Source of the DNA: Thermoleophilia bacterium
GTDB taxonomy: Bacteria > Actinomycetota > Thermoleophilia > Gaiellales > Gaiellaceae
Assembly: GCA_025928515.1 (NCBI GenBank)
Contig: JAICJI010000023.1
Coordinates: 1 to 32,877, forward strand
Length of the DNA: 32,877 nucleotides
Reading direction: 5' to 3'
Position numbers and translations under genes: made by a program. This document shows, in pieces, positions 32,569 through 32,877 of this stretch (position 1 is the stretch's first letter; every line of letters starts with the position of its first letter). A model generated the notes under the pieces. The model was not told the DNA's origin. It searched no databases and worked only from the letters and a program-made list of their open reading frames with translations.

Positions 32569-32877
32569 TTATTCCTCGGCGTCGAGCATGTAGCCCGCCT
32601 GCCGGATCGTCCGGATCAGCGGCGGCCCGAATGCGTCGAGCTTCTTGCGCAGGTAGCTGACGTAGGTCTCGACGACGTTCGAGTTGCCGCCGAAGTCGTA
32701 GCGCCAGACGTTCTGCAGGATCTGTCCCTTCGAGACCACGCGGCGCGGGTTGAGCAGGAAGTAGCGGAGCAGCGAGAACTCCGTCGCGGTCAGATCGACA
32801 CGCGTTCCGCCGCGATGCACCTCGTGCCGCGTCTCGTCGAGCCTCACGTCGGCGAAGCGAAGAACGTCTCCGGGCAG
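32569..32877 (-). CDS. OmpR/PhoB-family response regulator (5' partial)
   Basis: Only the C-terminal part is inside the window; the frame is open to the last base, so the receiver domain lies beyond the right edge. What is seen is the winged-helix DNA-binding domain, TATEFSLLRYFLLNPRRVVSKGQILQNVWRYDFGGNSNVVETYVSYLRKKLD, ending with RTIRQAGYMLDAEE, the OmpR/PhoB-type pattern. It is the partner of the kinase that starts at the next base. Target genes are not evident from the sequence. Confidence 0.9.
   Translation of the reverse strand: MPGDVLRFADVRLDETRHEVHRGGTRVDLTATEFSLLRYFLLNPRRVVSKGQILQNVWRYDFGGNSNVVETYVSYLRKKLDAFGPPLIRTIRQAGYMLDAEE

Overview
The window is about 33 kb of very GC-rich bacterial chromosome, densely coded on both strands. 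It has no rRNA, tRNA, CRISPR array or mobile element that I can see. GTG and TTG starts are frequent, ATGA/GTGA gene overlaps are the rule inside operons, and several -10 boxes of the form TANNNT lie 6-7 nt before a start codon, as in leaderless transcripts. The gene set includes a HAAT-type transporter, TolB-like propeller, ACT-malic enzyme, an actinobacterial-style cyclase domain and MprB/TcrY-like kinase. Together this suggests a heterotrophic actinobacterium, perhaps of the Thermoleophilia (Gaiellales/Solirubrobacterales) type. The taxon is an inference from style, not from a marker gene.

Layout: (1) 2-1852, a quinone-oxidoreductase-like MDR (cut by the window edge), an SDR and a PaaI-type thioesterase. 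(2) 1990-2286, a small lipoprotein. (3) 2260-10906, the most interesting block. A divergent pair, acyl-CoA dehydrogenase (minus) and APH-like kinase (plus), is followed by a DUF6285/LvaB-like small protein, an MFE-2-like SDR and a complete HAAT (Liv-type) ABC importer. Kinase + LvaB-like + ACAD + SDR is the core of the levulinate/4-hydroxyacid (Lva) pathway, and the kinase/ACAD pair corresponds to the two halves of animal ACAD11. (4) 10963-19656, short divergent and convergent units: a YyaL/DUF255 thioredoxin-domain protein, a cyclase-domain protein, two GNATs, a MaoC hydratase, a CaiB/BaiF CoA-transferase, a His-rich membrane protein, an HMG-CoA-lyase-like enzyme and an ACT-malic enzyme.

(5) 19653-27040, a tightly overlapped minus-strand operon for polyamine or related amine use: AsnC/Lrp regulator, class III aminotransferase, PotA-PotD-PotB-PotC importer and a FAD-dependent amine oxidase. 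(6) 27114-29256, a well-formed promoter, a 13-codon leader ORF and a hairpin that can hide the Shine-Dalgarno site of rsgA, then rsgA and a TolB-like propeller protein. (7) 29253-32877, ATP-type PEP carboxykinase, a 53-residue membrane protein and a two-component system running off the right edge.

Taken together the region reads as catabolic: import of organic acids and amines, CoA-linked degradation, and the malic enzyme/PEPCK node that returns C4 acids to central metabolism. All domain and motif calls were made by eye and residue numbers were counted by hand.
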